A stretch of 64,000 nucleotides of DNA from Cladorhizidae sp. MBARI D1340-BT2 (GCA_028752905.1 JAQNBH010000017.1:37843429-37907428); one strand, 5' to 3'; numbered from the stretch's first letter, positions 10,199 to 23,629 are shown. Notes: generated by a model from the letters alone, not told the origin. Numbers and translations: made by a program.

Positions 10199-13100
10199 CT
10201 CTGTACCTGCAGCATCTACATGCACAGCTAGCTAGCTCTCTACCTGCAGCATCTACATGCACAGCTAGCTAGCTCTATACCTGCAGCATCTACATGCACA
10301 GCTAGCTAGCTCTATGCCTGCAGCATCTACATGCACAGCTAGCTAGCTCTATACCTGCAGCATCTACATGCACAGCTAGCTAGCTCTATACCTGCAGCAT
10401 CTACATGCACAGCTAGCTAGCTCTATACCTGCAGCATCTACATGCACAGCTAGCTAGCTCTATACCTGCAGCATCTACATGCACAGCTAGCTAGCTCTAT
10501 ACCTGCAGCATCTACATGTACAGCTAGCTGGCTCTATACCTGCAGCATCTACATGCACAGCTAGCTAGCTCTATACCTGCAGCATCTACATGCACAGCTA
10601 GCTAGCTCTATACCTGCAGCATCTACATGCACAGCTAGCTAGCTCTCTACCTGCAGCATCTACATGCACAGCTAGCTGGCTCTATACCTGCAGCATCTAC
10701 ATGCACAGCTAGCTAGCTCTATACCTGCAGCATCTACATGCACAGCTAGCCAGCTCTATACCTGCAGCATCTACATGCACAGCTAGCTAGCTCTATGCCT
10801 GCAGCATCTACATGCACAGCTAGCTAGCTCTCTACCTGCAGCATCTACATGCACAGCTAGCTAGCTCTATACCTGCAGCATCTACATGCACAGCTAGCTA
10901 GCTCTATACCTGCAGCATCTACATGCACAGCCAGCTCTATACCTGCAGCATCTACATGCACAGCCAGCTCTATACCTGCAGCATCTACATGCACAGCTAG
11001 CTAGCTCTATACCTGCAGCATCTACATGCACAGCTAGCTAGCTCTCTACCTGCAGCATCTACATGCACAGCTAGCTAGCTCTATACCTGCAGCATCTACA
11101 TGCACAGCTAGCTAGCTCTATACCTGCAGCATCTACATGCACAGCTAGCTAGCTCTATACCTGCAGCATCTACATGCACAGCTAGCTAGCTCTGTACCTG
11201 CAGCATCTACATGCACAGCTAGCCAGCTCTATACCTGCAGCATCTACATGCACAGCTAGCTAGCTCTATACCTGCAGCATCTACATGCACAGCTAGCCAG
11301 CTCTATACCTGCAGCATATACATGCACAGCTAGCTAGCTCTATACCTGCAGCATCTACATGCACAGCTAGCTAGCTCTGTACCGGCAGCATCTACATGCA
11401 CAGCTAGCCAGCTCTATACCTGCAGCATCTACATGCACAGCTAGCTAGCTCTATACCTGCAGCATCTACATGCACAGCTAGCTAGCTCTATACCTGCAGC
11501 ATCTACATGCACAGCTAGCTAGCTCTATACCTGCAGCATCTACATGCACAGCTAGCTAGCTCTATACCTGCAGCATCTACATGCACAGCTAGCCAGCTCT
11601 ATACCTGCAGCATCTACATGCACAGCTAGCTAGCTCTATACCTGCAGCATCTACATGCACAGCTAGCTAGCTCTATACCTGCAGCATCTACATGCACAGC
11701 TAGCTAGCTCTGTACCTGCAGCATCTACATGCACAGCTAGCTAGCTCTATACCTGCAGCATCTACATGCACAGCTAGCTAGCTCTATACCTGCAGCATCT
11801 ACATGCACAGCTAGCTAGCTCTGTACCTGCAGCATCTACATGCACAGCTAGCCAGCTCTATACCTGCAGCATCTACATGCACAGCTAGCTAGCTCTGTAC
11901 CGGCAGCATCTACATGCACAGCTAGCTAGCTCTCTACCTGCAGCATCTACATGCACAGCTAGCTAGCTCTATACCTGCAGCATCTACATGCACAGCTAGC
12001 TAGCTCTGTACCGGCAGCATCTACATGCACAGCTAGCTAGCTCTCTACCTGCAGCATCTACATGCACAGCTAGCTAGCTCTATACCTGCAGCATCTACAT
12101 GCACAGCAAGCTAGCTCTATACCTGCAGCATCTACATGCACAGCTAGCTAGCTCTATACCTGCAGCATCTACATGCACAGCTAGCTAGCTCTCTACCTGC
12201 AGCATCTACATGCACAGCTAGCTAGCTCTATACCTGCAGCATCTACATGCACAGCTAGCTAGCTCTCTACCTGCAGCATCTACATGCACAGCTAGCTAGC
12301 TCTATACCTGCAGCATCTACATGCACAGCTAGCTAGCTCTCTACCTGCAGCATCTACATGCACAGCTAGCTAGCTCTATACCTGCAGCATCTACATGCAC
12401 AGCTAGCCAGCTCTATACCTGCAGCATCTACATGCACAGCTAGCTAGCTCTATACCTGCAGCATCTACATGCACAGCTAGCTAGCTCTACACCTGCAGCA
12501 TCTACATGCACAGCTAGCTAGCTCTCTACCTGCAGCATCTACATGCACAGCTAGCTAGCTCTATACCTGCAGCATCTACATGCACAGCTAGCTAGCTCTA
12601 TACCTGCAGCATCTACATGCACAGCTAGCTAGCTCTATACCTGCAGCATCTACATGCACAGCTAGCTAGCTCTCTACCTGCAGCATCTACATGCACAGCT
12701 AGCTAGCTCTATACCTGCAGCATCTACATGCACAGCTAGCTAGCTCTATACCTGCAGCATCTACATGCACAGCCAGCTAGCTCTATACCTGCAGCATCTA
12801 CATGCACAGCTAGCTAGCTCTATACCTGCAGCATCTACATGCACAGCTAGCTAGCTCTATACCTGCAGCATCTACATGCACAGCTAGCTAGCTCTATACC
12901 TGCAGCATCTACATGCACAGCTAGCTAGCTCTATACCTGCAGCATCTACATGCACAGCTAGCTAGCTCTATACCTGCAGCATCTACATGCACAGCTAGCT
13001 AACTCTATACCTGCAGCATCTACATGCACAGCTAGCTAGCTCTGTACCTGCAGCATCTACATGCACAGCTAGCTAGCTCTCTCTATACCTGCAGCATCTA

Positions 13101-16100
13101 CGTGCACAGCTAGCTAGCTCTATACCTGCAGCATCTACATGCACAGCTAGCTAGCTCTATACCTGCAGCATCTACATGCACAGCTAGCTAGCTCTATACC
13201 TGCAGCATCTACATGCACAGCTAGCTAGCTCTATACCTGCAGCATCTACATGTACAGCTAGCTAGCTCTATACCTGCAGCATCTACATGCACAGCTAGCT
13301 AGCTCCATACCTGCAGCATCTACTACATGCACAGCTAGCTAGCTCTCTACCTGCAGCATCTACATGCACAGCTAGCTAGCTCTCTACCTGCAGCATCTAC
13401 ATGCACAGCTAGCTAGCTCTCTACCTGCAGCATCTACATGCACAGCTAGCTAGCTCTATACCTGCAGCATCTACATGCACAGCTAGCTAGCTCTATACCT
13501 GCAGCATCTACTACATGCACAGCTAGCTAGCTCTATACCTGCAGCATCTACATGCACAGCTAGCTAGCTCTATACCTGCAGCATCTACATGTACAGCTAG
13601 CCAGCTCTATACCTGCAGCATCTACATGCACAGCTAGCTAGCTCTATACCTGCAGCATCTACATGCACAGCTAGCTAGCTCTATACCTGCAGCATCTACA
13701 TGCACAGCTAGCTAGCTCTATACCTGCAGCATCTACATGCACAGCTAGCCAGCTCTATACCTGCAGCATCTACATGCACAGCTAGCTAGCTCTATACCTG
13801 CAGCATCTACATGCACAGCTAGCTAGCTCTCTACCTGCAGCATCTACATGCACAGCTAGCTAGCTCTATACCTGCAGCATCTACATGCACAGCTAGCTAG
13901 CTCTATACCTGCAGCATCTACATGCACAGCTAGCTAGCTCTATACCTGCAGCATCTACATGCTAGCTCTATACCTGCAGCATCTACATGCACAGCTAGCT
14001 GGCTCTATACCTGCAGCATCTACATGCACAGCTAGCTAGCTCTATACCTGCAGCATCTACATGCACAGCTAGCTGGCTCTATACCTGCAGCATCTACATG
14101 CACAGCTAGCTAGCTCTATACCTGCAGCATCTACATGCACAGCTAGCTAGCTCTATACCTGCAGCATCTACATGCACAGCTAGCTAGCTCTATACCTGCA
14201 GCATCTACATGCACAGCTAGCCAGCTCTATACCTGCAGCATCTACATGCACAGCTAGCTAGCTCTATACCTGCAGCATCTACATGCACAGCCAGCCAGCT
14301 CTATACCTGCAGCATCTACATGCACAGCTAGCTAGCTCTATGCCTGCAGCATCTACATGCACAGCTAGCTAGCTCTCTACCTGCAGCATCTACATGCACA
14401 GCTAGCTAGCTCTATACCTGCAGCATCTACATGCACAGCTAGCTAGCTCTATACCTGCAGCATCTACATGCACAGCTAGCCAGCTCTATACCTGCAGCAT
14501 CTACATGCACAGCTAGCTAGCTCTCTACCTGCAGCATCTACATGCACAGCTAGCCAGCTCTATACCTGCAGCATCTACATGCACAGCTAGCTAGCTCTCT
14601 ACCTGCAGCATCTACATGCACAGCTAGCTAGCTCTATACCTGCAACATCTACATGCACAGCTAGCTAGCTCTATACCTGCAGCATCTACATGCACAGCTA
14701 GCTAGCTCTATACCTGCAGCATCTACATGCACAGCTAGCCGGCTCTATACCTGCAGCATCTACAGGCACAGCTAGCTAGCTCTATACCTGCAGCATCTAC
14801 ATGCACAGCTAGCTAGCTCTATACCTGCAGCATCTACATGCACAGCTAGCTAGCTAGCTCTATGCCTGCAGCATCTACATGCACAGCTAGCTAGCTCTAT
14901 ACCTGCAGCATCTACATGCACAGCTAGCTAGCTCTATACCTGCAGCATCTACATGCACAGCTAGCTAGCTCTATACCTGCAGCATCTACATGCACAGCTA
15001 GCTAGCTCTATACCTGCAGCATCTACATGCACAGCTAGCTAGCTCTATACCTGCAGCATCTACATGCACAGCTAGCTAGCTCTATACCTGCAGCATCTAC
15101 ATGCACAGCTAGCTAGCTCTATACCTGCAGCATCTACATGCACAGCTAGCTAGCTCTATACCTGCAGCATCTACATGCACAGCTAGCTAACTCTATATAT
15201 ACCTGCAGCATCTACATGCACAGCTAGCCAGCTCTATACCTGCAGCATCTACATGCACAGCTAGCTAGCTCTATACCTGCAGCATCTACATGCACAGCTA
15301 GCCAGCTCTATACCTGCAGCATCTACATGCACAGCTAGCTAGCTCTATACCTGCAGCATCTACATGCACAGCTAGCTAGCTCTATACCTGCAGCATCTAC
15401 ATGCACAGCTAGCTAGCTCTATACCTGCAGCATCTACATGCACAGCTAGCTAGCTCTATACCTGCAGCATCTACATGTACAGCTAGCTAGCTCTATACCT
15501 GCAGCATCTACATGCACAGCTAGCTAGCTCTATACCTGCAGCATCTACATGCACAGCTAGCTAGCTCTATACCTGCAGCATCTACATGCACAGCTAGCTA
15601 GCTCTATACCTGCAGCATCTACATGCACAGCTAGCTAGCTCTATACCTGCAGCATCTACATGCACAGCTAGCTAGCTCTATACCTGCAGCATCTACATGC
15701 ACAGCTAGCCAGCTCTATACCTGCAGCATCTACATGCACAGCTAGCTAGCTCTATACCTGCAGCATCTACATGCACAGCTAGCCAGCTCTATACCTGCAG
15801 CATCTACATGCACAGCTAGCTAGCTCTATACCTGCAGCATCTACATGCACAGCTAGCTAGCTCTATACCTGCAGCATCTACATGCACAGCTAGCTAGCTC
15901 TATACCTGCAGCATCTACATGCACAGCTAGCTAGCTCTATACCTGCAGCATCTACATGCACAGCTAGCTAGCTCTATACCTGCAGCATCTACATGCACAG
16001 CTAGCTAGCTCTATACCTGCAGCATCTACATGCACAGCTAGCTAGCTCTGTACCGGCAGCATCTACATGCACAGCTAGCCAGCTCTATACCTGCAGCATC

Positions 16101-16686
16101 TACATGCACAGCTAGCTAGCTCTATACCTGCAGCATCTACATGCACAGCTAGCTAGCTCTATACCTGCAGCATCTACATGCACAGCTAGCTAGCTCTATA
16201 CCTGCAGCATCTACATGCACAGCTAGCTAGCTCTATACCTGCAGCATCTACATGCACAGCTAGCTAGCTCTATACCTGCAGCATCTACATGCACAGCTAG
16301 CTAGCTCTGTACCTGCAGCATCTACATGCACAGCTAGCTAGCTCTATACCTGCAGCATCTACATGCACAGCTAGCTAGCTCTATACCTGCAGCATCTACA
16401 TGCACAGCTAGCTAGCTCTCTACCTGCAGCATCTACATGCACAGCTAGCTAGCTCTATACCTGCAGCATCTACATGCACAGCTAGCTAGCTCTATACCTG
16501 CAGCATCTACATGCACAGCTAGCTAGCTCTCTACCTGCAGCATCTACATGCACAGCCAGCTCTATACCTGCAGCATCTACATGCACAGCTAGCCAGCTCT
16601 ATACCTGCAGCATCTACATGCACAGCTAGCTAGCTCTCTACCTGCAGCATCTACATGCACAGCTAGCTAGCTCTATACCTGCAGCG
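10199..16686. repeat. 6.5-kb satellite of 37-bp units
   Basis: About 175 copies of a 37-bp unit containing ACCTGCAGCATCTACATGCA followed by CAGCTAGCTAGCTCTAT. Unit variants are recurrent: CTCTCTACC, CTCTGTACC, TAGCCAGC for TAGCTAGC, a short form CACAGCCAGCTC, and ACCGGCAG. Each unit carries the palindromes CTGCAG and AGCTAGCT. A 37-bp period shifts frame every unit and stops appear in all frames, so no long frame exists. It ends at a diverged copy (CAGCGTCGACTACATGC) at about 16680-16700. Confidence 0.97.
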
Positions 16687-16699
16687 TCGACTACATGCA

Positions 16700-17190
16700 C
16701 TCTCACCCTTTTACTTTTTCTCTCACGCACACACACACACACACACACAGTCAATAATAGAAATTGAAACAGGAATCCAGGAGTAACTCACAGGGAGTAA
16801 GCTACTCAATTTCTAGTAAATTAGACATGAACAGCTGCTGTCCTCTGCCACAGCTACACAGGAATGGCTTGCAGTGTGTGTGGGGGGGGGGGGGGGGATG
16901 CGTGCATTAGTGTGTGAGTGTGTAAATCACTGTTGACTTGCTACATGCTTAGCCTGCATGACACCTGACTTGACTGTTTTTAGCACGCACGATATATTAG
17001 AATTATGTCAAGTGTGCATCGTGTAGTACAGTATGTGACTGTGTGCGTGCATGCACATCACTGTGTGACTCTGCATGTGTGTGTTGGTGTGTGAGTGTGC
17101 ATGTGTGTGTGATGGTGTGAGTGTGCATGTGCAGGTGTGTGAGTGTGCAGGTGTGTGACTGTGTGTGTGCATGAATATACGAAGGAGGCA
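16700..17190. repeat. CA/TG tracts, a 16-G run and TG-rich minisatellite
   Basis: Contains (CA)n near 16727-16750, a run of 16 Gs at 16882-16897, and a TG-rich stretch (GTGTGTGAGTGTGCATGTG units) at 17025-17175. Frames here translate simple repeats. Confidence 0.85.
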
Positions 17191-17290
17191 TTGCACATCA
17201 GCCTAGCATCAAAGTGTGAGCGGTTCAATCGAGACTGTAGAATGGACTTGCCTGGCTGCTGGGGAGCTACTCTCAAGAGCCTGAACTTGA
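17175..17290 (+). pseudogene. Retroelement ORF tail fragment (Penelope-like)
   Basis: Plus-strand reading gives EALHISLASKCERFNRDCRM and then DLPGCWGATLKSL. This matches the usual end of GIY-YIG-type retroelement ORFs (EAIHI...NRD..(L/M)(E/D)LP..W). A related ALHISLAPKE fragment occurs at 21110-21160. No reverse transcriptase is left here. Confidence 0.5.
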
Positions 17291-17550
17291 AGCCACGACC
17301 ACCATAATTACATTAATTTAATTTTTTAAATTAATTTATTTATTATTATTTTTATTATTATTATTATTGTTGTTGTTGTTATTATTATTATTATTGTACA
17401 TGTAATTGTTGTTTTATTTATTTGTTTATTATTTATGTACATTTTTATTTGTTGTTCATTTAATTTAATTTTATTTTATTTATTTATTATTAAATTATTT
17501 TTTAAATTATTTTTTTAATTTTATTTTTATACATCCAGTGCACGTGTTAG
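17291..17550. other. AT-rich low-complexity region
   Basis: TTATT/TTAAT-rich sequence with short (TTA)n and (TTG)n tracts. Nothing else recognised. Confidence 0.8.
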
Positions 17551-17617
17551 GTGCATGTCCTGGCATGTGGTGGATAGCTAGCTACTGGTATATAGCAGGC
17601 TCACGCAAGCCTTAGTG

Positions 17618-17700
17618 TCTCATTATTCCTGATGAAGAGTAGAGCAGCTAGTCGAAACGTCGAGTGAATAAAAATTGATTATGTCAACTGAGAGTTCATT
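17618..17700 (+). mobile_element. Retroelement 3' end remnant
   Basis: Carries CCTGATGAAGAGTAGAGCAG followed by TCGAAACGTCGAGTGAATAAA and GTCAACTGAGAG. A similar end (GGAGGCTAGAGCCGAAACGT, then CGAGCGAGTAAA) recurs at 25411-25450, and GTCAACTGAGAG again at 25794. Such conserved GAAACGTCGA ends are typical of Penelope-like and related retroelements in invertebrates. It follows the ORF-tail fragment at 17175-17290 by about 330 bp, on the same strand, so the two may be one decayed copy. Confidence 0.5.
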
Positions 17701-18000
17701 GAGATGAATATACATGTGTGTATGAGTGTGCATGTGTATGAGTGTGCATGTGTGTGAGTGTGTGTGTGTGTGCATGATTATACATCTGTGTGTGCATGGT
17801 TATACATCTGTGTGTGCATGTGTGCGCGCACGCATGTTGGTGTGTGAGTTGTATGTGTGATGGCATGTGAGTGTGCATGACTATACATGTGTGTGAGTGT
17901 GTGCATGTGTGTGTGAGTGCGCGAGTGTGTGTGCATGATTATACATATATGCATGACTATACATGTGAGTGTGTGTGAGTGTGTGTGACGGTGTGAAGAA
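17700..18000. repeat. TG-rich minisatellite
   Basis: Imperfect units of GTGTGAGTGTGCATG with TGATTATACATCTGTG insertions. The His/Thr-rich minus-strand frames are artefacts. Confidence 0.88.
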
Positions 18001-18021
18001 ACAAAAGGTGACAAAACTTAC

Positions 18022-18136
18022 ATTCCATATAAAGAGGTTTATTCACGGAGAGAGACAAGTTCACAATGTGGGGGTTATCAGTGGGTGTGGTCACAATGGA
18101 CCTCAGCGCAGCTAAAGGGCAATCCTCCACCAACCT
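18022..18136 (-). CDS. Orphan exon-like island (unidentified)
   Basis: On the minus strand, an acceptor CCGTGTGCAG is followed by a frame reading LVEDCPLAALRSIVTTPTDN and then PHIVNLSLSVNKPLYME, ended by a consensus donor (GAAT|GTAAGT). It is complex, non-repetitive sequence between two repeat blocks, which is why it stands out. I do not recognise the protein, and no neighbouring exon is obvious; it could belong to the minus-strand Scm/SFMBT-like gene or to another gene. Confidence 0.3.
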
Positions 18137-18500
18137 GCACACGGATAAGAAGTCCTCTCCTTAAACAATGGCTACTTTGCATACAAATGATATTCCAATA
18201 GCAGAGCATCTGTCACAACTAGCAAAGAAACTGAGCCCTCCCCAGCAAACAGACATGACAACCAAACAACAGTTTTGAGAGGGGGGAAAAGTTTTTCAGT
18301 TTCAAATTTCCCTCCAAAATTGGTATAATCTCAATTTAACCCTTGGCTATAAAACAGACCGCTTGGTTGCATATACCACTACTATCTGCCCCCCAAAAAC
18401 GGCAACTCAGGGTTCTAAGAGTTAAGAATATTCAGTAACTCTGTCTGGTTAAAAAATATATATAAAAAATGGTGTAAATTTTCACATGCAGCTGCTAAGG
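18137..18500. other. Unique spacer
   Basis: About 360 bp of AT-rich non-repeated sequence. No feature supported. Confidence 0.4.
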
Positions 18501-18502
18501 TA

Positions 18503-20592
18503 GACATTGCTATGTGCTCAGCAACACCACACTCGGGCTTCAGTTATGAGCATGTGCATTGGAAGACACTATATAGACATTGCTGTGTGCACTCAACAAC
18601 ACCACACTCAGGCTTCAGTTATGAGCATGTGCATTGGAAGACACTATATAGACATTGCTGTGTGCACTCAACAACACCACACTCAGGCTTCAGTTATGAG
18701 CATGTGCATTGGAAGACACTATATAGACATTGCTGTGTGCACTCAACAACACCACACTCAGGCTTCAGTTATGAGCATGTGCATTGGAAGACACTATATA
18801 GACATTGCTGTGGGCACTCAACAACACCACACTCAGGCTTCAGTTATGAGCATGTGCATTGGAAGACACTATATAGACATTGCTGTCTCCTGTCTCAACA
18901 ACACCACACTCAGGCTTCAGTTATGAGCATGTGCATTGGAAGACACTATATAGACATTGCTGTGTGCACTCAGTAACACCACACTCAGGCTTCAGTTATG
19001 AGCATGTGCATTGGAAGACACTATATAGACATTGCTGTGTGCACTCAACAACACCACACTCGGGCGTCAGTTATGAGCATGTGCATTGGAAGACACTATA
19101 TAGACATTGCTGTGTGCACTCAACAACACCACACTCAGGCTTCAGTTATGAGCATGTGCATTGGAAGACACTATATAGACATTGCTGTGTGCACTCAACA
19201 ACACCACACTCAGGCTTCAGTTATGAGCATGTGCATTGGAAGACACTATATAGACATTGCTGTGTGCACTCAACAACACCACACTCAGGCTTCAGTTATG
19301 AGCATGTGCATTGGAAGACACTATATAGACATTGCTGTCTCCTGTCTCAACAACACCACACTCAGGCTTCAGTTATGAGCATGTGCATTGGAAGACACTA
19401 TATAGACATTGCTGTGTGCACTCAACAACACCACACTCAGGCTTCAGTTATGAGCATGTGCATTGGAAGACACTATATAGACATTGCTGTGTGCACTCAA
19501 CAACACCACACTCAGGCTTCAGTTATGAGCATGTGCATTGGAAGACACTATATAGACATTGCTGTGTGCACTCAACAACACCACACTCAGGCTTCAGTTA
19601 TGAGCATGTGCATTGGAAGACACTATATAGACATTGCTGTGTGCACTCAACAACACCACACTCAGGCTTCAGTTATGAGCATGTGCATTGGAAGACACTA
19701 TATAGACATTGCTGTGTGCACTCAACAACACCACACTCAGGCTTCAGTTATGAGCATGTGCATTGGAAGACACTATATAGACATTGCTGTGTGCACTCAA
19801 CAACACCACACTCAGGCTTCAGTTATGAGCATGTGCATTGGAAGACACTATATAGACATTGCTGTGTGCACTCAACAACACCACACTCAGGCTTCAGTTA
19901 TGAGCATGTGCATTGGAAGACACTATATAGACATTGCTGTTGCACTCAGTAACACCACACTCAGGCTTCAGTTATGAGCATGTGCATTGGAAGACACTAT
20001 ATAGACATTGCTGTGTGCACTCAACAACACCACACTCAGGCTTCAGTTATGAGCATGTGCATTGGAAGACACTATATAGACATTGCTGTGTGCACTCAAC
20101 AACACCTCACTCAGGCTTCAGTTATGAGCATGTGCATTGGAAGACACTATATAGACATTGCTGTGTGCACTCAACAACACCACACTCAGGCTTCAGTTAT
20201 GAGCATGTGCATTGGAAGACACTATATAGACATTGCTGTGTGCACTCAACAACACCACACTCAGGCTTCAGTTATGAGCATGTGCATTGGAAGACACTAT
20301 ATAGACATTGCTGTGTGCACTCAACATCACCACACTCAGGCTTCAGTTATGAGCATGTGCATTGGAAGACACTATATAGACATTGCTGTGTGCACTCAAC
20401 AACACCACACTCAGGCTTCAGTTATGAGCATGTGCATTGGAAGACACTATATAGACATTGCTGTGTGCACTCAACAACACCACACTCAGGCTTCAGTTAT
20501 GAGCATGTGCATTGGAAGACACTATATAGACATTGCTGTGTGCACTCAACAACACCACACTCAGGCTTCAGTTATGAGCATGTGCATTGGAA
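18503..20592. repeat. 75-bp tandem repeat array, about 28 copies
   Basis: Unit of 75 bp including AACACCACACTCAGGCTTCA, GTTATGAGCATGTGCATTGG and AAGACACTATATAGACATTG. Copies are nearly identical; rare variants (CTGTCTCCTGTCTCAAC at about 18882 and 19335; CTCAGTAACACC at 18968 and 19945) mark larger duplications. Because 75 is a multiple of three and two plus frames lack stops, frames of 120-365 codons are open there. They shift at the variant units and are not treated as genes. Confidence 0.95.
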
Positions 20593-20689
20593 TGCAATTA
20601 TACGTGGGCGTGGGTGGCCTCCTCGAGGGTGTGCGCTATTTCATTTGAGACAGCAAATAATCAGGAATCACCAAGAGGTGTGGTCTCCT

Positions 20690-21195
20690 CCAGGCTTATA
20701 AGGTAATAATAAATTATTGACTCGGCCACCCGGCAAGACGCCAAGCAGAAAGACTCGATCCTTCTCCAGCCCCCCTCCGCCTCCTATCTACAACAAGAAT
20801 GCATTCACAGACCACACCCACCATGAGAAATGTGACCTGCCCCTGCTGTCTGACTGCCCACCAATTAGAATAACCTTTCATGATTCAAATAAGTAACGAT
20901 GTTGACTGTAGCGTTAGGTTTGTGCTGCTGACTCAACATAGCCACGGACCTCAACAAGACAGATCCATAATTTCCTACAATAAGAACAAACTAGACGCTG
21001 CTTGCTGGGTCGCGAGAGCTCAATGATTCTCCAGCTATTACGTGAGACGTGGAAGGATATAGAGACACTAGAACAGAAGATAACCCCAGTGATTAATAGA
21101 GCCACCAAATTGCTTGTGAAGAAGGCACTGCACATCAGCCTTGCACCTAAGGAGACTATGAATGTGAAAACACACCCATCTTCATCGGACTGATA
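20690..21195 (+). pseudogene. Degenerate retroelement ORF remnant
   Basis: Contains HTHHEKCDLPLLSDCPP near 20810-20860 and LQLLRETWKDIETLEQKITP followed by VINRATKLLVKKALHISLAP near 21028-21150, separated by stops. The end ALHISLAP matches the fragment at 17175-17290. I read it as the 3' part of the same retroelement family. It is flanked by the 75-bp and 26-bp arrays. Confidence 0.4.
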
Positions 21196-21242
21196 TGTGA
21201 TAATAACAATCATGAATCGTGTGTATTTTGTGCGTAACACAT

Positions 21243-21848
21243 TGCCAGTGAGTGTAGATGTGTTGCATTGCCAGTGAGTATAAATGTGTTGCATTGCCAG
21301 TGAGTATAAATGTGTTGCATTGCAGTGAGTATAAATGTGTTGCATTGCCAGTGAGTATAAATGTGTTGCATTGCCAGTGAGTATAAATGTGTTGCATTGC
21401 CAGTGAGTATAAATGTGTTGTATTGCCAGTGAGTATAAATGTGTTGCATTGCCAGTGAGTATAAATGTGTTGCATTGCCAGTGAGTATAAATGTGTTGCA
21501 TTGCCAGTGAGTATAAATGTGCTGCATTGCCAGTGAGTATAAATGTGTTGCATTGCCAGTGAGTATAAATGTGTTGCATTGCCAGTGAGTATAAATGTGT
21601 TGCATTGCCAGTGAGTATAAATGTGCTGCATTGCCAGTGAGTATAAATGTGTTGCATTGCCAGTGAGTATAAATGTGTTGCATTGTCAGAAAGTATAAAT
21701 GTGTTGCATTGCCAGTGAGTATAAATGTGTTGCATTGCCAGTGAGTATAAATGTGTTGCATTGTCAGTGAGTATAAATGTGTTGCATTGCCAGTGAGTAT
21801 AAATGTGTTGCATTGCCAGTGAGTATAAATGTGTTGCATTGCCAGTGG
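21243..21848. repeat. 26-bp tandem repeat array, about 23 copies
   Basis: Unit contains GTTGCATTGCCAGTGAGTAT and AAATGT. Minus-strand frames (HIYTHWQCN type) are open because three 26-bp units make 78 bp without a stop in these frames. It starts directly after the retroelement remnant. Confidence 0.94.
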
Positions 21849-21879
21849 GTAGTGAAGTAGAAACTGCCCACCTTTATGG

Positions 21880-22912
21880 GCCGGGGGGCTCTAGTCATTG
21901 GCTTGTTCTATATGGGGGGGGGGGCACTGGCTTGTTTTATATTGGGGGGCTCTAGGTACCGGCTTGTTTTATATTGGGGGGCTCTAGTCACTGGCTTGTT
22001 TTATATTTGGGAGGCTCTGCTTGTTTTATATTGGGGGGCTCTAGTCATTGGCTTGTTTGATATTGGGGGGCTCTAGTCACTGGCTTGTTTGATATTGGGG
22101 GCTCTAGGTACCGGCTTGTTTTATATTGGGGGGCTCTAGTCACTGGCTTGTTTTATATAAATTGGGGGGCTCTAGTCACTGGCTTGTTTGATATTTGGGA
22201 GGCTCTGCTTGTTTTATATTGGGGGGCTCTAGTCATTGGCTTGTTTGATATTGGGGGGGTCTAGGTACTGGCTTGTTTTATATTGGGGGGCTCTAGTCAC
22301 TGGCTTGTTTGATATTGGGGGGGTCTAGTCACTGGCTTGTTTGATATTGGGGGCTCTAGTCACTGGCTTGTTTTATATTGGGGGGCTCTAGTCACTGGCT
22401 TGTTTGATATTGGGGGGCTCTAGTAACTGGCTTGTTTGATATAAATTGGGGGGCTCTAGTAACTGGCTTGTTTGATATAAATTGGGGGGCTCTAGTCACT
22501 GGCTTGTTTTATATAAATTGGGGGGCTCTAGTCACTGGCTTGTTTTATATTTGGGGGCTCTAGTCACTGGCTTGTTTTATATTTGGGGGCTCTAGTCACT
22601 GGCTTGTTTTATATTGGGGGGCTCTGCTTGTTTTATATTGGGGGCTCTAGTCACTGGCTTGTTTTATATTTGTGGGGCTCTGCTTGTTTTATATTGGGGG
22701 GCTCTAGGTACTGGCTTGTTTGATATTGGGGGCTCTAGGTACTGGCTTGTTTTATATTTGGGGGCTCTAGTCACTGGCTTGTTTTATATTGGGGGGCTCT
22801 GGTCACTGGCTTGTTTGATATTGGGGGCTCTAGGTACAGGCTTGTTTTATATTGGGGGGCTCTGGTCACTGGCTTGTTTTATATTGGGGGGCTCTAGTCA
22901 CTGGCTTGACAC
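21880..22912. repeat. G-rich tandem repeat of about 31-36 bp
   Basis: About 30 copies of GGCTTGTTTTATATTGGGGG followed by GCTCTAGTCACT, with GATATTGG, AAATTGG and short CTCTGCTTG variants. Each unit has a run of 5 to 10 Gs, so the plus strand is rich in potential G-quadruplex blocks. Confidence 0.92.
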
Positions 22913-23036
22913 ACAGCAGATGCCAAATATGCAAAACAACAACAACTACAAACAGCTCAAGTCTCGGCAGCTTACTAGGTTGGTAGCTTCTTAGCTGCCT
23001 AAACAAAACACCTTCAGCATGCCTTGCCTTCACCAA

Positions 23037-23245
23037 GGTAGTAAATCACACCTCCAGCATGCCTTGAATCCTTCACCAAGGTGGTGACCACACCTCCAGC
23101 ATGCCTTGAATCCTTCACCAAGGTGGTGACCACACCTCCAGCATGCCTTGAATCCTTCACCAAGGTGGTGACCACACCTCCAGCATGCCTTGAATCCTTC
23201 ACCAAGGTGGTGACCACACCTCCAGCATGCCTTGCCTTCACCAAG
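23037..23245. repeat. 42-bp tandem repeat, five copies
   Basis: Unit contains CACCTCCAGCATGCCTTGAA and TCCTTCACCAAGGTGGTGAC. The end copies are truncated forms. The short frames on both strands are artefacts of a 42-bp period. Confidence 0.92.
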
Positions 23246-23629
23246 GGGGTGAACCAGCTGGCCTATTATATATTTTTTTACCTTCAGCATTTACCAACCC
23301 ATCATCTCTCCTCTGACCTCCATTACTTGAGAGTCCCACAAGTCAATGCACTGCAACTTTACTAGCAGAAGACTCCAACTCTTCCACTGACTTGACTAAT
23401 CTGTTTCTCAAATATGAAAATGGGTAAAGGACATTTTTCTCCTCGCCAACTACAACCAATCAACTTGTGCAGCCGCAGTCACTGCCAGCAGGTGGTGAGT
23501 AGTCAGTTAGTTTACAGATCATCTTGTTGTTCTAAGGAGAAGAGAAACTAGAGCAAGAAACACACTCAATGCTGAGTGTGCTTCTGTAACATTAGGTCAG
23601 TCCTAGAGTTACTTCTAGCCATTGTTGCC

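Noticed and set aside
10199..16686. CRISPR-like array
   Set aside because: Units are contiguous with no unique spacers, and the context is eukaryotic.
18507..20701. Several overlapping plus frames of 120-365 codons as a repeat protein
   Set aside because: Product of a 75-bp satellite; two frames are open at once and swap at variant units.
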